A stretch of DNA of 64,000 nt from Janibacter sp. A1S7 (GCF_037198315.1 NZ_CP144913.1:2728001-2792000), one strand, 5' to 3'. Positions 1 to 12,677 are shown, numbered from the stretch's first letter. Program-made: numbers and translations. Notes: a model not told the origin generated them from the sequence alone.

Positions 1-2548
<2,548 letters not shown>

Positions 2549-2550
2549 CC

Positions 2551-2584
2551 ACAAAGATGCTCGCGTCCACTGTGTAGTTCTCAA
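2551..2584 (-). promoter_or_regulatory. pre-23S leader element in the 16S-23S spacer
   Basis: On the minus strand this reads TTGAGAACTACACAGTGGAC followed by a GCGAGCATCTTTGTGG segment directly before mature 23S. The TTGAGAACT block also occurs upstream of 16S (4720-4740). This is the usual actinobacterial pre-rRNA element thought to act in processing/antitermination. The rest of the spacer (2585-2976) is A/C-rich on the plus strand and has no tRNA gene. Confidence 0.7.
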
Positions 2585-2971
2585 CATACGGGCAGCACCC
2601 TGCACTGAACGCACACGCCCACCAACACCCACCACAGCAGATGCCGGCAGTTCGCCTGCCAGACAGGGCCCACAACCAACAACAACCCACCAAACAACAG
2701 CAAGCCGTCACGTTGGCCATCAGGAACAAGCTCACGCCCGAACCCTCAGGACCCAACAACGTGTCCGACACCCACACCACACCCGACCCATCCGTTCCAC
2801 CACACCGACACACCCACACAGGGCGCGCACGACGCAGGTACCAGGACGCGACCAGGCACGGCCACGATGTCATGATCGATGTTCCACCCAGAGCACTCGG
2901 CTGCCGGACACTCGCCGACAAAACCAAGCACGACCACCCACCACGAACGTGGCCGGCGGCAATGTAAAGCT

Positions 2972-4510
<1,539 letters not shown>

Positions 4511-4719
4511 AAACCCCCAACCCCACAAAAAATGCAGAACCAGGAGCCAATCAATAACCCAACAAAGGGCCTAAAATCCCAGCTGAGCAAGAACAACTAG
4601 CAAAAAACTGCTAATCATCTCAATCAACCAAAGAAAATGCTCCCCGACCAACCATCACCAGCCACACACAGTGACCAACAACAATCAGCCAAGAAACGAG
4701 GTATTGGCATCGATCATTT

Positions 4720-4740
4720 GACACGCTGTTGAGTTCTCAA
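4720..4740 (-). promoter_or_regulatory. rRNA leader TTGAGAACTC element
   Basis: Reads TTGAGAACTCAACAGCGTGT on the minus strand, 210 nt before 16S. It is the conserved actinobacterial rrn leader motif, repeated in modified form before 23S (2551-2584). The role in processing or antitermination is inferred from its conservation. Confidence 0.65.
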
Positions 4741-4894
4741 GATTCACACGCACACCCCACACAACCCACCAACCAGGCGAACCGCACAAGGGGCAACTTC
4801 TCCATCTTGCCGCTGTCCACGCTTGGGCGTCAAATTCTCAGCCTGCTCCGAGGAGCGGTGAGATTGCTTGATCGCGCTTGGATCTTCAGCGGCG

Positions 4895-4930
4895 GTGACC
4901 CACCATAGCAGCGAGGCTGTACGGCTCCAA
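4895..4930 (-). promoter_or_regulatory. candidate rRNA operon promoter
   Basis: Minus strand has TTGGAG (4925-4930), a 17-bp spacer and TATGGT (4902-4907), giving a start near 4895 and a leader of roughly 385 nt. This is the best sigma-70-type match upstream of 16S. It is a sequence match only. Confidence 0.5.
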
Positions 4931-5426
4931 ATCGCCTGCTTCATGGTCGTGCTGACCGTGGAAGCCTTCGATCTGGACGTTGGGGCTGTCAGCCCTGGGA
5001 CCGGCCTACTTGGTGCGACCCTGCAAGGGCCGCCTCTTGGTGTCCGTTCCTCCCTCTCGGGCTGACAGAAAGAACAGTAGATCACCGGTCGGCCCGTCGC
5101 CAAATCCGCTCTCGTTCGGCCGGTCCCTCGCGGATGACGTCGCCCCTTCCGAGTCCAGCGAGCTCGTGCACCGGGCCCGGTGCGGTACGTCGACAGGCCG
5201 GGGCGGTGGCAACGCCGGGGCCGCCGGTGCGGTCTGCATGCCGCATGCCGGCGTCATCGGGACGAGCGCACCCGGTCAACGCCCGTGGTCATCGGCCGCA
5301 GTGGCGCCATGATCGAAGCGAGGTCCCGCGCCGTCGTTCCGTCGATTCCATCGACTCGTGGGTAGTCTTGGGGTTGCACAAGGCCCGGGCCGTCAGCGGT
5401 GGGCCCCCGTCGCGACCAGGAGCACC

Positions 5427-5885
5427 ATGAGCAACGACAGCGCCACCAGCAACTCCGCCGAACGCGCCGCCAACCGCGTCGTCGGCCACCCGGCACCTGG
5501 TGAGACGGAGCGGACCGTCGGCCAGCTCGTCGCCGATGCCTCCCACGACCTTTCGGCGCTGATCCGGAACGAGATCCAACTCGCCAAGACGGAGGTCTCC
5601 CGGGGGATCTCCTTCGGCGGAAAGGGCGCGGCACTCCTCGGGGTCGCAGCGTTCCTCGGGCTGCTCGGACTGATCTTCCTCTTCCACACTCTCGCTCAGG
5701 TCGTCGCCGTGTGGCTGCCCGTGTGGGCCGGGTACCTGATCATCACGCTTGTCCTCTTCCTCATCGCGGCCGGGCTCGGCCTCCTCGGCATCAAGGCGGT
5801 CAAGAAGGCGAAGGCCAACGCGGTGCCGCAAAAGGCCATCCGCAACGCCCAGGAGTCCATCACCGCCATCAAGCCGGGGCGCTGA
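5427..5885 (+). CDS. phage-holin-family (DUF1469-type) membrane protein
   Basis: 152-residue protein started at the ATG preceded by AGGAG (5418-5422). An upstream in-frame extension has no ribosome site. The N-terminal half is hydrophilic and predicted helical (residues 25-60). Two transmembrane segments follow at about 67-89 and 96-121, then a basic tail with KKAKA. This is the layout of the actinobacterial 'phage holin family' or DUF1469 membrane proteins, which are ordinary chromosomal genes and not phage lysis genes. The role is unknown. It stands alone between the rRNA operon and the convergent Nudix/nth pair. Confidence 0.75.
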   Translation: MSNDSATSNSAERAANRVVGHPAPGETERTVGQLVADASHDLSALIRNEIQLAKTEVSRGISFGGKGAALLGVAAFLGLLGLIFLFHTLAQVVAVWLPVWAGYLIITLVLFLIAAGLGLLGIKAVKKAKANAVPQKAIRNAQESITAIKPGR

Positions 5886-5888
5886 ACC

Positions 5889-5919
5889 CTCCCGGCGCTG
5901 CCGGGGTATCCGCCGGGAG
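5889..5919. terminator. convergent hairpin
   Basis: Perfect 9-bp stem CTCCCGGCG/CGCCGGGAG with a 13-nt loop, four bases after the stop of the holin-type gene and before the convergent Nudix gene. No T-run. It probably acts as an intrinsic-like terminator. Confidence 0.45.
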
Positions 5920-6014
5920 CCACCGGTAGCGCGAGAGTCCGCTGCAGGTCGACGAGGCCGCGGGCGTCCAGCACGTCCCGCCCGAGGAGGCTGCCGAGCA
6001 GAGGGGCTCACTGC

Positions 6015-6704
6015 TCAACGGTCGGCTCGATACCGTCCGGCCCGGACGGCGAGGTACTGGCGCACGAAGCGCCACGGCAGCCGGCGTCGGACCGTCTCGT
6101 CCCACGGTCGTGCCATGCCTGCGGCCTCGAGAACCACCGTGAGCAGTTGTGCGGTGAAACCCCAGACGAAGAGGTCCGCGACGTCGAAGCCCGGTCCGAC
6201 ATACCCCGAGGGGCCCTTGACCGTGAACCGGTTGGCCGGGTCGACGAGGTCTGCGACCGGCACCCATTCGACACTGGCCACCTCGCCCCGGTCGATGACA
6301 CGTAGGGGATGCGACTCGCGCACCCAGCCCAGCACCGGAGTGACCGCGTTGCTGCTCGGGCCCAGCCACAGTTCGGGGAAGACGCCCATGATCTCGACAG
6401 CGGAGGGCTCGACCCCGACCTCCTCCCAGGTCTCCCGCAAGGCGGCCTGGACCGGGGTCTCACCCGCGTCCAGCTTGCCGCCCGGGAAGGAGACCTGGCT
6501 GGCATGGCTGCGCAGGGTCTCCGACCGCTCCGTGAGCACGACGCGGGGCCCCTTCTCGCCGGGGCCGAAGAGGATGAGGACGGCGGAGCGGCGCAGCGGG
6601 TTCTCCGGCGGCTCGAATCGGGTGAACCAGTCCGGCAGGTCTGCGTGGAGGTTCGCCTCGCACCGCACCAACCACCCGGGGGGTGACGACTCGACCTGGC
6701 TCAT
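6015..6704 (-). CDS. Nudix hydrolase, CoA pyrophosphatase (NudL/UPF0035) type
   Basis: 229 residues from the ATG at 6704, which overlaps the nth stop (ATGA), so the two are translationally coupled. The full Nudix box GX5EX7REUXEEXGU is present at about residues 75-97 (GGKLDAGE...RETWEEVGV). It is preceded by [20 protein letters not shown], the UPF0035 signature of CoA pyrophosphatases that cut CoA to 4'-phosphopantetheine and 3',5'-ADP. The position next to nth matches Rv3672c-Rv3674c of M. tuberculosis. Substrate is inferred from the family signature. Confidence 0.88.
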   Translation of the reverse strand: MSQVESSPPGWLVRCEANLHADLPDWFTRFEPPENPLRRSAVLILFGPGEKGPRVVLTERSETLRSHASQVSFPGGKLDAGETPVQAALRETWEEVGVEPSAVEIMGVFPELWLGPSSNAVTPVLGWVRESHPLRVIDRGEVASVEWVPVADLVDPANRFTVKGPSGYVGPGFDVADLFVWGFTAQLLTVVLEAAGMARPWDETVRRRLPWRFVRQYLAVRAGRYRADR

Positions 6705-7432
6705 CCTCCCTTCGCCCCCGCCCCGGGTGCCAGCTCGAACCTCAGGAGCGCCGCCGCCTCCTCCGGGTCGGTCTCGCCGACACCGTACGAAGGACACCAC
6801 CGGGCTACGGGGCAGGCGCCGCACGCCGGTCGTCGCGCGTGGCAGGTCCGGCGGCCGTGGAAGATCACGACGTGACTGAGCATCGTCCACTCCGTGCGCG
6901 GGATGAGCCGCCCGACCGCGTGCTCGACCTTGACAGGGTCCTCCTCGTCGGTCCAGCCCATGCGCCGTGACAACCGACCGAAGTGCGTGTCGACGGTGAT
7001 CCCGGGGATACCGAAGGCATTGCCCAGGACCACGTTCGCGGTCTTGCGGCCCACGCCCGGCAGCTTCACCAGGTCCGCCAACCGCGGGGGCACCTGACCG
7101 TCGTGGTTCTCCACGAGGGCCGCACCGAGCTTGAGTACGGAGTTGGTCTTGGCCCGGTAGAAGCCGGTCGGACGCAGCACCTCCTCCATCTCCGTCCGAT
7201 CGGCCGACGCGAGGTCGGCCGCACCGGGCCAGCGGGAGAACAGGGCTGGCGTGACCCGGTTGACCGTGACATCCGTCGTCTGCGCCGAGAGCACGGTCGC
7301 AACGAGCAGCTGCAACGGATTGTCGAAGTCGAGCTCGCAGTGCGCGTACGGGTACTGCTCGTGCAGCGTGCGATACATGCGGCGAGCTCGACGAGTCAGG
7401 GCGAGCGGGGACTCGACGTGATCAGCAGACAC
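6701..7432 (-). CDS. nth: endonuclease III
   Basis: 243-residue base-excision repair glycosylase/AP lyase for oxidised pyrimidines. The helix-hairpin-helix LPGVGRKTA lies at about 124-132, with catalytic Lys130 and Asp148 (VDTHFGRL). The C-terminal [4Fe-4S] loop has Cys197-X6-Cys204-X2-Cys207-X5-Cys213. Length is normal. The start is GTG at 7432, six bases after a TAGGCT hexamer, which suggests a leaderless mRNA. It is first gene of a two-gene operon with the Nudix hydrolase and is divergent from the Crp-type regulator. Confidence 0.95.
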   Translation of the reverse strand: MSADHVESPLALTRRARRMYRTLHEQYPYAHCELDFDNPLQLLVATVLSAQTTDVTVNRVTPALFSRWPGAADLASADRTEMEEVLRPTGFYRAKTNSVLKLGAALVENHDGQVPPRLADLVKLPGVGRKTANVVLGNAFGIPGITVDTHFGRLSRRMGWTDEEDPVKVEHAVGRLIPRTEWTMLSHVVIFHGRRTCHARRPACGACPVARWCPSYGVGETDPEEAAALLRFELAPGAGAKGG

Positions 7433-7438
7433 CCTTGC

Positions 7439-7444
7439 AGCCTA
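7439..7444 (-). promoter_or_regulatory. -10 element of nth (leaderless)
   Basis: TAGGCT on the minus strand, 6 nt before the GTG of nth. No ribosome-binding site is present between them, so transcription probably begins at the start codon. Confidence 0.55.
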
Positions 7445-7448
7445 GGAC

Positions 7449-7469
7449 CCACGAGAAACTCTCTCGTGG
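7449..7469. promoter_or_regulatory. palindrome in the nth-crp intergenic region
   Basis: Perfect inverted repeat CCACGAGA-N5-TCTCGTGG in the 50-bp gap. It ends just before CACACT (7470-7475), a weak -10 seven bases from the crp GTG, and overlaps the nth -35 region. This is the position of an operator acting on both genes. It does not match the Crp/GlxR consensus TGTGA-N6-TCACA. Confidence 0.5.
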
Positions 7470-7482
7470 CACACTGCGCTGT

Positions 7483-8160
7483 GTGAACCTCGATGTCGTA
7501 CGCCGCGCCCCGCTCTTCGCGACTCTTGACGACGCCGACGCCGCTGAGGTGATGGCGACGATGACCCCTGTGCGCATGGAGCGCGGGGACGTTCTCTTCA
7601 ACGAGGGCGACCAAGGTGATCGTCTCTATGTCATCACCGAAGGCAAGATCAAGCTCGGCCGCTCCTCCACGGACGGCCGGGAAAATCTGCTGGCGATCCT
7701 CGGCCCGTCCGAGATGCTGGGCGAACTCAGTCTCTTCGACCCCGGCCCGCGCACGGCATCGGCGACCGCCGTGGCGGAGACGCAGCTGATCGGTCTGGGT
7801 CACGAACAGCTGGTGACACTGCTCGGCAGCCACCCCCGCATCGCCGGCACGTTGTTGGCCGCACTGGCCCGACGCCTGCGCCGCACCAACGAGAACCTCG
7901 CCGACCTCGTCTTCACCGACGTCCCCGGGCGCGTCGCCAAGGCCCTGCTCGAGTTGAGCCAGCGATTCGGTCGCCCCGTCGAGGAGGGTGTCATGGTCGC
8001 CCACGACCTCACCCAGGAGGAGCTCGCCCAGCTCGTCGGTGCCTCCCGCGAGACGGTCAACAAGGCCCTCGCCGATTTCGCGGGGCGTGGTTGGCTGCGC
8101 CTCGAGGCGCGAGCCGTGCTGCTCACCGACGTGGAGCGCCTCACCCGCCGCGCGCGCTGA
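7483..8160 (+). CDS. crp: Crp/Fnr-family global regulator (GlxR/Crp orthologue)
   Basis: 225 residues from the GTG at 7483; the upstream TTG at 7435 would add residues not seen in the family. The N-terminal cyclic-nucleotide-binding barrel includes the phosphate-binding cassette GELSLFDPGPRTASA at about 80-94. The long dimer helix is followed by LADLVFTDVPGRVAKALL and a winged HTH at about 175-204 (LTQEELAQLVGASRETVNKA). These blocks are near-identical to M. tuberculosis Crp (Rv3676) and corynebacterial GlxR as I recall them. It controls cAMP-responsive carbon and respiration genes in relatives. The locus order also matches Rv3672c-Rv3683. Confidence 0.93.
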   Translation: MNLDVVRRAPLFATLDDADAAEVMATMTPVRMERGDVLFNEGDQGDRLYVITEGKIKLGRSSTDGRENLLAILGPSEMLGELSLFDPGPRTASATAVAETQLIGLGHEQLVTLLGSHPRIAGTLLAALARRLRRTNENLADLVFTDVPGRVAKALLELSQRFGRPVEEGVMVAHDLTQEELAQLVGASRETVNKALADFAGRGWLRLEARAVLLTDVERLTRRAR

Positions 8161-8170
8161 CCGCCTCGCA

Positions 8171-8220
8171 CCGACGACGAAGGCCGCACACTCCGGGGAG
8201 CGTGCGGCCTTCGTCGTCGG
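8171..8220. terminator. 19-bp stem terminator between crp and MBL gene
   Basis: Perfect stem 8171-8189 with 8202-8220 and a 12-nt loop. It lies between convergent genes and can serve both. One arm contains GACGAAGG, a motif repeated in other terminators of the window. Confidence 0.75.
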
Positions 8221-8233
8221 TCTGCTGCGCAGC

Positions 8234-9043
8234 TCAGTGCTGGAGGTAGGCCATCTGCGCGAGGACGGACATCTTCGCGGCGGGCCACACGGACCGATCG
8301 ACGGCCGCGTAGACCGTCGCCACGACGTCGTCGGCGGTCTCCGCACCACCGGCCAGCGCCGCGCGGACCTGGTCGAGGCGCTCACGCCGGTGCGTGCGGT
8401 AGAAGTCGACCATCGTCGCCGCGTCCGGGACCGTCGGTCCGTGGCCGGGGAGGATGGAGGCGACCTCTCCTCCGCCGGTGAGCGCCTTGATGCGCTCGAG
8501 CGAGTCGAGGTAGGCGGCCAACTCCCCGTCGGGATGGGCGACCACGGTGGTGCCGCGCCCGAGCACGGTGTCGCCGGTCAGCAGAGCGTGATCGGACGGG
8601 AGCGCGAAGGAGATCGAGTCGGCGGTGTGCCCGGGGGTGCTCACGACGCGGACCTCCAGGTCACCGACCCGCAGGACGTCGCCGTCGGACAGGTCGTCGT
8701 GCCCACGGCCGACGGCCTGAACGGGTGCCCCGGTGAGCCGCGCCAACCGTGGCGCCCCCTCGCTGTGGTCGTGGTGGCCGTGTGTGAGCACGATCCGACC
8801 AACGCGCGCGCCGCGCGCTGCGACGTGGTCGACGACGCGCTGCTGGTGGGCGGCCTCGTCCTCCCCCGGATCGATGACGATCGCATCGGTCCCACCGGGC
8901 GACATCAGCACCCATGTGTTGGTTCCGTCGAGCGTCATGGGGCCGGGGTTGCCCTGCAGGAGGCAGTGGGCGTGCGGGGTGACCTGACCGCCCCTCCACT
9001 CCCCGAAGGGGGCGGAGGGCTCGGGTGCGACGGCGGGACTCAC
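8234..9043 (-). CDS. metallo-beta-lactamase-fold hydrolase
   Basis: 269 residues from GTG 9043, which overlaps the stop of the upstream Nudix gene (GTGA). The metal-binding motif THGHHDHSEG gives H88-x-H90-x-D92-H93, followed by STPGHTADS (about 143-151), LLTGDT (about 168) and LPGHGP (about 212). The C-terminal helical region resembles LACTB2/Rv3677c-type hydrolases rather than true beta-lactamases. The substrate is unknown; LACTB2 relatives are RNases, which makes nuclease activity possible but not shown. Last gene of a four-gene minus-strand operon. Confidence 0.85.
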   Translation of the reverse strand: MSPAVAPEPSAPFGEWRGGQVTPHAHCLLQGNPGPMTLDGTNTWVLMSPGGTDAIVIDPGEDEAAHQQRVVDHVAARGARVGRIVLTHGHHDHSEGAPRLARLTGAPVQAVGRGHDDLSDGDVLRVGDLEVRVVSTPGHTADSISFALPSDHALLTGDTVLGRGTTVVAHPDGELAAYLDSLERIKALTGGGEVASILPGHGPTVPDAATMVDFYRTHRRERLDQVRAALAGGAETADDVVATVYAAVDRSVWPAAKMSVLAQMAYLQH

Positions 9044-9873
9044 GGCAGGCTCGCCCGCATGGCCGGTCCCGCGTCGGAGATGACGAACTCGGGCGTCACC
9101 GACGCGATCGGCAGGTCCTGCTCCAGAGCAGTTCGCACGGTGCTCACGTCGGCGAGTTGCTCGAGGCAGACGATCGTCGGGGGCATCAGCATGGCCTCCC
9201 CGTCGGCGAAGGCGTCGAGCAACGCCTGCGGTCGGGTCCAGCCCGACTGGTCCGCCTCGCTGGTGTCACCGTCGGGGTCCTGTCCGGCAGGGACGGCGGC
9301 GACGAAGAACCGGGTGTCGTAACGCCGTGGCTCGACGACGGGCGTGACCCAGTGCGCCCGGTAGCGCAGCAGGTCGCTGCGCAGGACCAGTTGACGGTCC
9401 AGCAGCACCTGGCCGAATCCGATCTCACGGGCCACCAGGGCCCGGCGAAGCTCACGCGCATCGTCGAGGTCGAGGTGTGGGAGCCCGTCCTCCGCATCGG
9501 CCGGGGAGGCCAGCAGGACGCCGGTCTCCTCGAAGACCTCGCGCACGGCAGCGGCGACGAGCATCCGCGCCACGGCCTCGTCGGTGCCGAGCAGTTCGGC
9601 CCACTCCTCGACCGCGGGCCCGGCCCAGGGCAGCTCGTCCTGGGCGTCGCGCTGGTCGGCCCCGCCACCGGGGAAGACGTGCATCGACGCAGCGAACTCC
9701 ATCTGGGCGACCCGGCGGAGCATAAAGACCTCGAGCGGGCCCTCGTCATCGCGCAGCAGCATCACGGTCGACGCCAGCCGCGGCGTGACCGGCTCGGCGG
9801 GAGCGCGGCTGCTCCCCGCCACCGCGAGCGTTCGCTGGGCGTCGACGTCGAGCAGGAAGTCCCGCTCGGCCAT
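9040..9873 (-). CDS. Nudix hydrolase with split Nudix box (NUDT19-like)
   Basis: 277 residues starting at ATG 9873, one base overlapping the RidA stop (TGATG). The Nudix motif is interrupted: FPGGG at about 67-71 and REVFEETGVL at about 111-120, separated by roughly 40 residues (canonical spacing is under 20). Such an insertion is characteristic of the NUDT19/RP2p group, whose characterised members hydrolyse CoA esters. This gene may therefore be a second CoA-type pyrophosphatase, but this is inferred from the motif layout only. Confidence 0.78.
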   Translation of the reverse strand: MAERDFLLDVDAQRTLAVAGSSRAPAEPVTPRLASTVMLLRDDEGPLEVFMLRRVAQMEFAASMHVFPGGGADQRDAQDELPWAGPAVEEWAELLGTDEAVARMLVAAAVREVFEETGVLLASPADAEDGLPHLDLDDARELRRALVAREIGFGQVLLDRQLVLRSDLLRYRAHWVTPVVEPRRYDTRFFVAAVPAGQDPDGDTSEADQSGWTRPQALLDAFADGEAMLMPPTIVCLEQLADVSTVRTALEQDLPIASVTPEFVISDAGPAMRASLP

Positions 9874-10337
9874 CAGTCGCGCAACCTCACGGTCACCTCG
9901 ACCTCGACCGGGGAGCCGAGCGGCAGGGCCGCCACCCCGACGGCCGAGCGAGCATGCATGCCGGCGTCGCCGAAGACCTCGCCGAGCAACTCGCTCGCGC
10001 CGTTGATGACACCGGGCTGCCCCGTGAAATCGGGCGCGCTGGACACGAAACCGACGACCTTGGTGACCTGCTCGACGCGGTCGAGGTCGCCGACGGCTGA
10101 CTTGATCGCTGCGAGTGCGTTGATCGCGCACGTCCTCGCGAGCTCCTTGGCCCGGTCCGGAGTGACCTCGCCTCCGACGTGTCCGGCCTCGGGCAGCTGC
10201 CCGTCGACCATCGGCAGCTGTCCCGACGTGAGGACATGGTTGCCGTCCACGAGAGCCGGCACATAGGCACCTGCGGGCGCGGCCGGCTCGGCGAGCGTGA
10301 TCGACAGCTCCGCCAGACGGTCGTCGATGCGTCCCAT
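9873..10337 (-). CDS. RidA/YjgF-family protein
   Basis: 154 residues from ATG 10337, overlapping the stop of the DUF4177 gene by one base. It has the RidA fold pattern LVDGNHVLTSGQLP (about 30-42), VEQVTKVVGFVSS (88-100) and HARSAVGVAALPLGSPVEVE (128-147), where the Arg at 130 corresponds to the RidA active-site Arg. RidA enzymes hydrolyse reactive 2-aminoacrylate-type imines. This subgroup is the Rv3678c branch, and its substrate is not defined. Confidence 0.85.
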   Translation of the reverse strand: MGRIDDRLAELSITLAEPAAPAGAYVPALVDGNHVLTSGQLPMVDGQLPEAGHVGGEVTPDRAKELARTCAINALAAIKSAVGDLDRVEQVTKVVGFVSSAPDFTGQPGVINGASELLGEVFGDAGMHARSAVGVAALPLGSPVEVEVTVRLRD

Positions 10338-10495
10338 CAGGCGCTCTTGGGGCGCTTGAGGTAGGCCACCAAGTTGGTCCCGTCCGGGCCGGGGACGACC
10401 TGGACGAGCTCCCACCCGTCCTCACCCCACTGGTCGAGGATCTGCTTGGTCGCATGGACGATGAGCGGCACGGTTGCATACTCCCACTGGGTCAT
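10337..10495 (-). CDS. DUF4177 small protein
   Basis: A 52-residue protein beginning MTQWEYATVPLIVHATKQIL and continuing with DGWELVQVVPGPDGTNLVAYLKRP, the DUF4177 pattern (...DGWELV.V...). ATG at 10495; the stop overlaps the RidA start. It corresponds in place and size to Rv3678A. The start codon is 6 nt after a TAGGGT hexamer, so it is probably leaderless and leads the DUF4177-ridA-Nudix-MBL operon. Function unknown. Confidence 0.85.
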   Translation of the reverse strand: MTQWEYATVPLIVHATKQILDQWGEDGWELVQVVPGPDGTNLVAYLKRPKSA

Positions 10496-10501
10496 GTCGG
10501 C

Positions 10502-10517
10502 ACCCTACTCGTAGGCT
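10502..10517. promoter_or_regulatory. two divergent leaderless -10 elements
   Basis: TAGGGT on the minus strand (10502-10507) lies 6 nt from the DUF4177 ATG. TAGGCT on the plus strand (10512-10517) lies 7 nt from the GTG of the ATPase gene at 10525. Only 29 bp separate the two start codons, so each -35 region must lie inside the opposite coding sequence. Confidence 0.6.
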
Positions 10518-10524
10518 GACGGGT

Positions 10525-11520
10525 GTGGACTACCCCTCGGACCCCCGCGTGCGACTGCACGTCGTGACCGGCAAGGGCGGGACGGGCAAGACGACCGTCG
10601 CCGCCGCGATGGCACTGGCTCTGACCGCTCGGGGTCAGCGGGTACTGCTCGCCGAGGTCGAAGGCCGCCAGGGCATCTCCCAGGTGCTCGACGTGGCTCC
10701 CCTCGGGTCGAGCGAGCGGAGCATCGTCGGGGACCCGTCCGGCGGGGAGCTCTTCGGGCTGTCCGTGGACGCCAAGAGCGCGCTCCTGGAGTACCTGCAG
10801 AAGTTCTACAAGCTGGGTCGCGCCGGGGCAGCCCTGGAGAAGGTCGGTGCGGTGGACTTCGCCACGACGATCGCGCCGGGTGTGCGGGACGTGCTGCTCA
10901 TCGGCAAGGTCTACGAGGCCGTCGGCCGGCAGACGAGGGGGGCGCGCAAGCGTCCCGTGTACGACGCCGTGGTCCTCGACGCCCCACCCACCGGACGGAT
11001 CGGCCGGTTCCTCGCCGTCAACGAGGAGGTCTCGGAAGTGGCCCGGATGGGCCCGATCCACAAGCAGGCCGAGTCGATCACCCGAGTGCTGCAGAGCCCG
11101 ACCACGTCGGTGCACGTCGTGACGCTCCTGGAGGAGATGTCGGTCCAGGAGACGCGGGACGCCATCGTCGAGCTCGGCGACCTGTCCTTGCGGGTGGGCT
11201 CGGTCATCGCCAACGGAGTCCGTCGGCCGCTCGTCGCGGACGAGCACGCCGCAGCAGTGGCCGAGAAGACACCGGAGGTGCGCGACGCCGTCACCGAGGC
11301 CCTCGGCGCGCTCGACATCAAGGCCGGACCGGCCATGGTCTCGGGCCTGCTCCACGAGGGCAGCGACCACGTGCTGCGGGCCCGGCTGCAGGTCGAGCAG
11401 CGGCAGGTGCTGGCCGACCTGCCGGTACCCGTGCGCTCGCTGCCGCACGTGGCCGACGGCGTGGAGTCGGGGGGGCTGCGGCTCCTGTCCGAGACGCTCG
11501 CCGAGCAGGGTGGCGTGTGA
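10525..11520 (+). CDS. Get3/ArsA-like ATPase, first of a pair (Rv3679 type)
   Basis: 331 residues starting at GTG 10525 (VDYPSDPRVRLHVVTGKGG). The deviant P-loop GKGGTGKTT is at residues 16-24 and the switch/Walker B segment VLDAPPTGRIGRF about 150-162. This is the SIMIBI-class anion-transport ATPase fold. No arsenic-resistance genes are nearby, so an arsenite pump is unlikely. The pair with the next gene reproduces Rv3679-Rv3680, described in mycobacteria as Get3-like proteins (BagA/BagB, from memory). A role in handling membrane or envelope factors is inferred. Confidence 0.88.
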   Translation: MDYPSDPRVRLHVVTGKGGTGKTTVAAAMALALTARGQRVLLAEVEGRQGISQVLDVAPLGSSERSIVGDPSGGELFGLSVDAKSALLEYLQKFYKLGRAGAALEKVGAVDFATTIAPGVRDVLLIGKVYEAVGRQTRGARKRPVYDAVVLDAPPTGRIGRFLAVNEEVSEVARMGPIHKQAESITRVLQSPTTSVHVVTLLEEMSVQETRDAIVELGDLSLRVGSVIANGVRRPLVADEHAAAVAEKTPEVRDAVTEALGALDIKAGPAMVSGLLHEGSDHVLRARLQVEQRQVLADLPVPVRSLPHVADGVESGGLRLLSETLAEQGGV

Positions 11521-12677
11521 TGGCCGCACGTACGGAGACCGACCTCGACCTCGACCCGGTCATCTCGGACCCCGCTCGTCGGATCATCGTGTGCTGCGGC
11601 TCCGGTGGCGTCGGCAAGACCACGACCGCTGCCGCGCTCGCCGTGCGCGCCGCGGAGCAGGGCCGTCGAGTCGTCGTGCTGACCATCGACCCGGCCCGAC
11701 GGCTGGCCCAGTCCCTCGGACTCGACGAGCTGGACAACACGCCACGTCCGGTGGCCGGTCTGGACACCTCGGGTGGTGGCTCGCTGGACGCGATGATGCT
11801 CGACATGAAGCGGACCTTCGACGAGGTGGTCGAAGCCCATGCCACACCGGAAAAGGCCGCCCAGATCCTGGCCAACCCCTTCTACATCGCGGTATCCAGC
11901 TCATTCGCCGGGACGCAGGAGTACATGGCGATGGAGAAGCTGGGGCAGTTGCGCGGTCAGATCGCTGACGGTTCACGTGATTGGGACCTGATCATCGTCG
12001 ACACCCCGCCGTCACGGTCGGCCCTGGACTTCCTCGACGCACCCAAGCGCCTGGGGTCCTTCCTCGACGGACGCTTCATCCGACTGCTCACGGCGCCGGC
12101 AAAGGTGGGCGGCCGCGCCTCCCTTCGCGTCTTCGGTGCCGGCGTCTCGTTGGCGAGCGGCATCATGGCGAAGCTGCTCGGCGGGGACATGCTGCGCGAC
12201 GTCCAGACCTTCGTCGCCGCCATGGACACCATGTTCGGAGGCTTCCGCCAGCGGGCGGACCAGACGTACGCGCTGCTTGCCGACCCGGAGACGGCGTTCC
12301 TCGTCGTCGCCGCGCCGCAGCGCGACGCGATGCGCGAGGCCGGCTTCTTCATCGAGCGGTTGGCCAGCGAGCAGATGCCATTGGCCGGTCTCCTGGTCAA
12401 CCGGGTGCGCGTCACCGCCGCCAAGCAGCTCAGTGCCGGGCGCGCCGAGGAGGCCGCCGACCGCCTCGAGGCACTCGGGGGCCACGCGCTCGCCGTCTCG
12501 CTGCTGCGGGTGCACACCGAGGCCGCCGAGAGCGCCGCTCGCCACCGGGCGATCATCACCCGGTTCCGTACCTCCCACCCCGGCGTGCCGGTCGGCACGG
12601 TCCCCGCGCACCCGGTGGACATCCATGACCTGACCGGGTTGCGTGAGATCGGGACGGCGCTCGCCGGCCGGCCCTGA
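11520..12677 (+). CDS. Get3/ArsA-like ATPase, second of a pair (Rv3680 type)
   Basis: 385 residues. I choose ATG 11520, which overlaps the previous stop (TGATG), over the GTG one codon upstream. P-loop GSGGVGKTT lies at about residues 28-36, and the Walker B/switch DTPPSRSALDFLDAP about 160-174. A hydrophobic segment at about 205-235 (SLASGIMAKLLGG) could bind a client helix, as in Get3. Translational coupling suggests that the two ATPases form a heteromer. Confidence 0.88.
   Translation: MAARTETDLDLDPVISDPARRIIVCCGSGGVGKTTTAAALAVRAAEQGRRVVVLTIDPARRLAQSLGLDELDNTPRPVAGLDTSGGGSLDAMMLDMKRTFDEVVEAHATPEKAAQILANPFYIAVSSSFAGTQEYMAMEKLGQLRGQIADGSRDWDLIIVDTPPSRSALDFLDAPKRLGSFLDGRFIRLLTAPAKVGGRASLRVFGAGVSLASGIMAKLLGGDMLRDVQTFVAAMDTMFGGFRQRADQTYALLADPETAFLVVAAPQRDAMREAGFFIERLASEQMPLAGLLVNRVRVTAAKQLSAGRAEEAADRLEALGGHALAVSLLRVHTEAAESAARHRAIITRFRTSHPGVPVGTVPAHPVDIHDLTGLREIGTALAGRP

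Larger units (their letters stand above)
4511..5426 (-). other. rRNA operon leader and upstream non-coding region
   Basis: About 900 bp without a convincing gene. The half nearest 16S (4511-4740) is A/T-richer leader RNA. The remainder holds the likely promoter(s). Frames open across 4740-5400 are overlapping shadows with no recognisable protein family. A second weaker promoter candidate on the minus strand has TTGACG at 4828-4833 with CAAGAT 18 bp downstream (4804-4809). Confidence 0.6.

Noticed and set aside
5427..5885. Prophage lysis gene (holin)
   Set aside because: The 'phage holin family' name is a fold label. No endolysin, integrase or other phage gene is present nearby.
10525..12677. 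Arsenite efflux ATPases (ArsA)
   Set aside because: No ars genes adjacent; the pair and synteny match the mycobacterial Get3-like ATPases.
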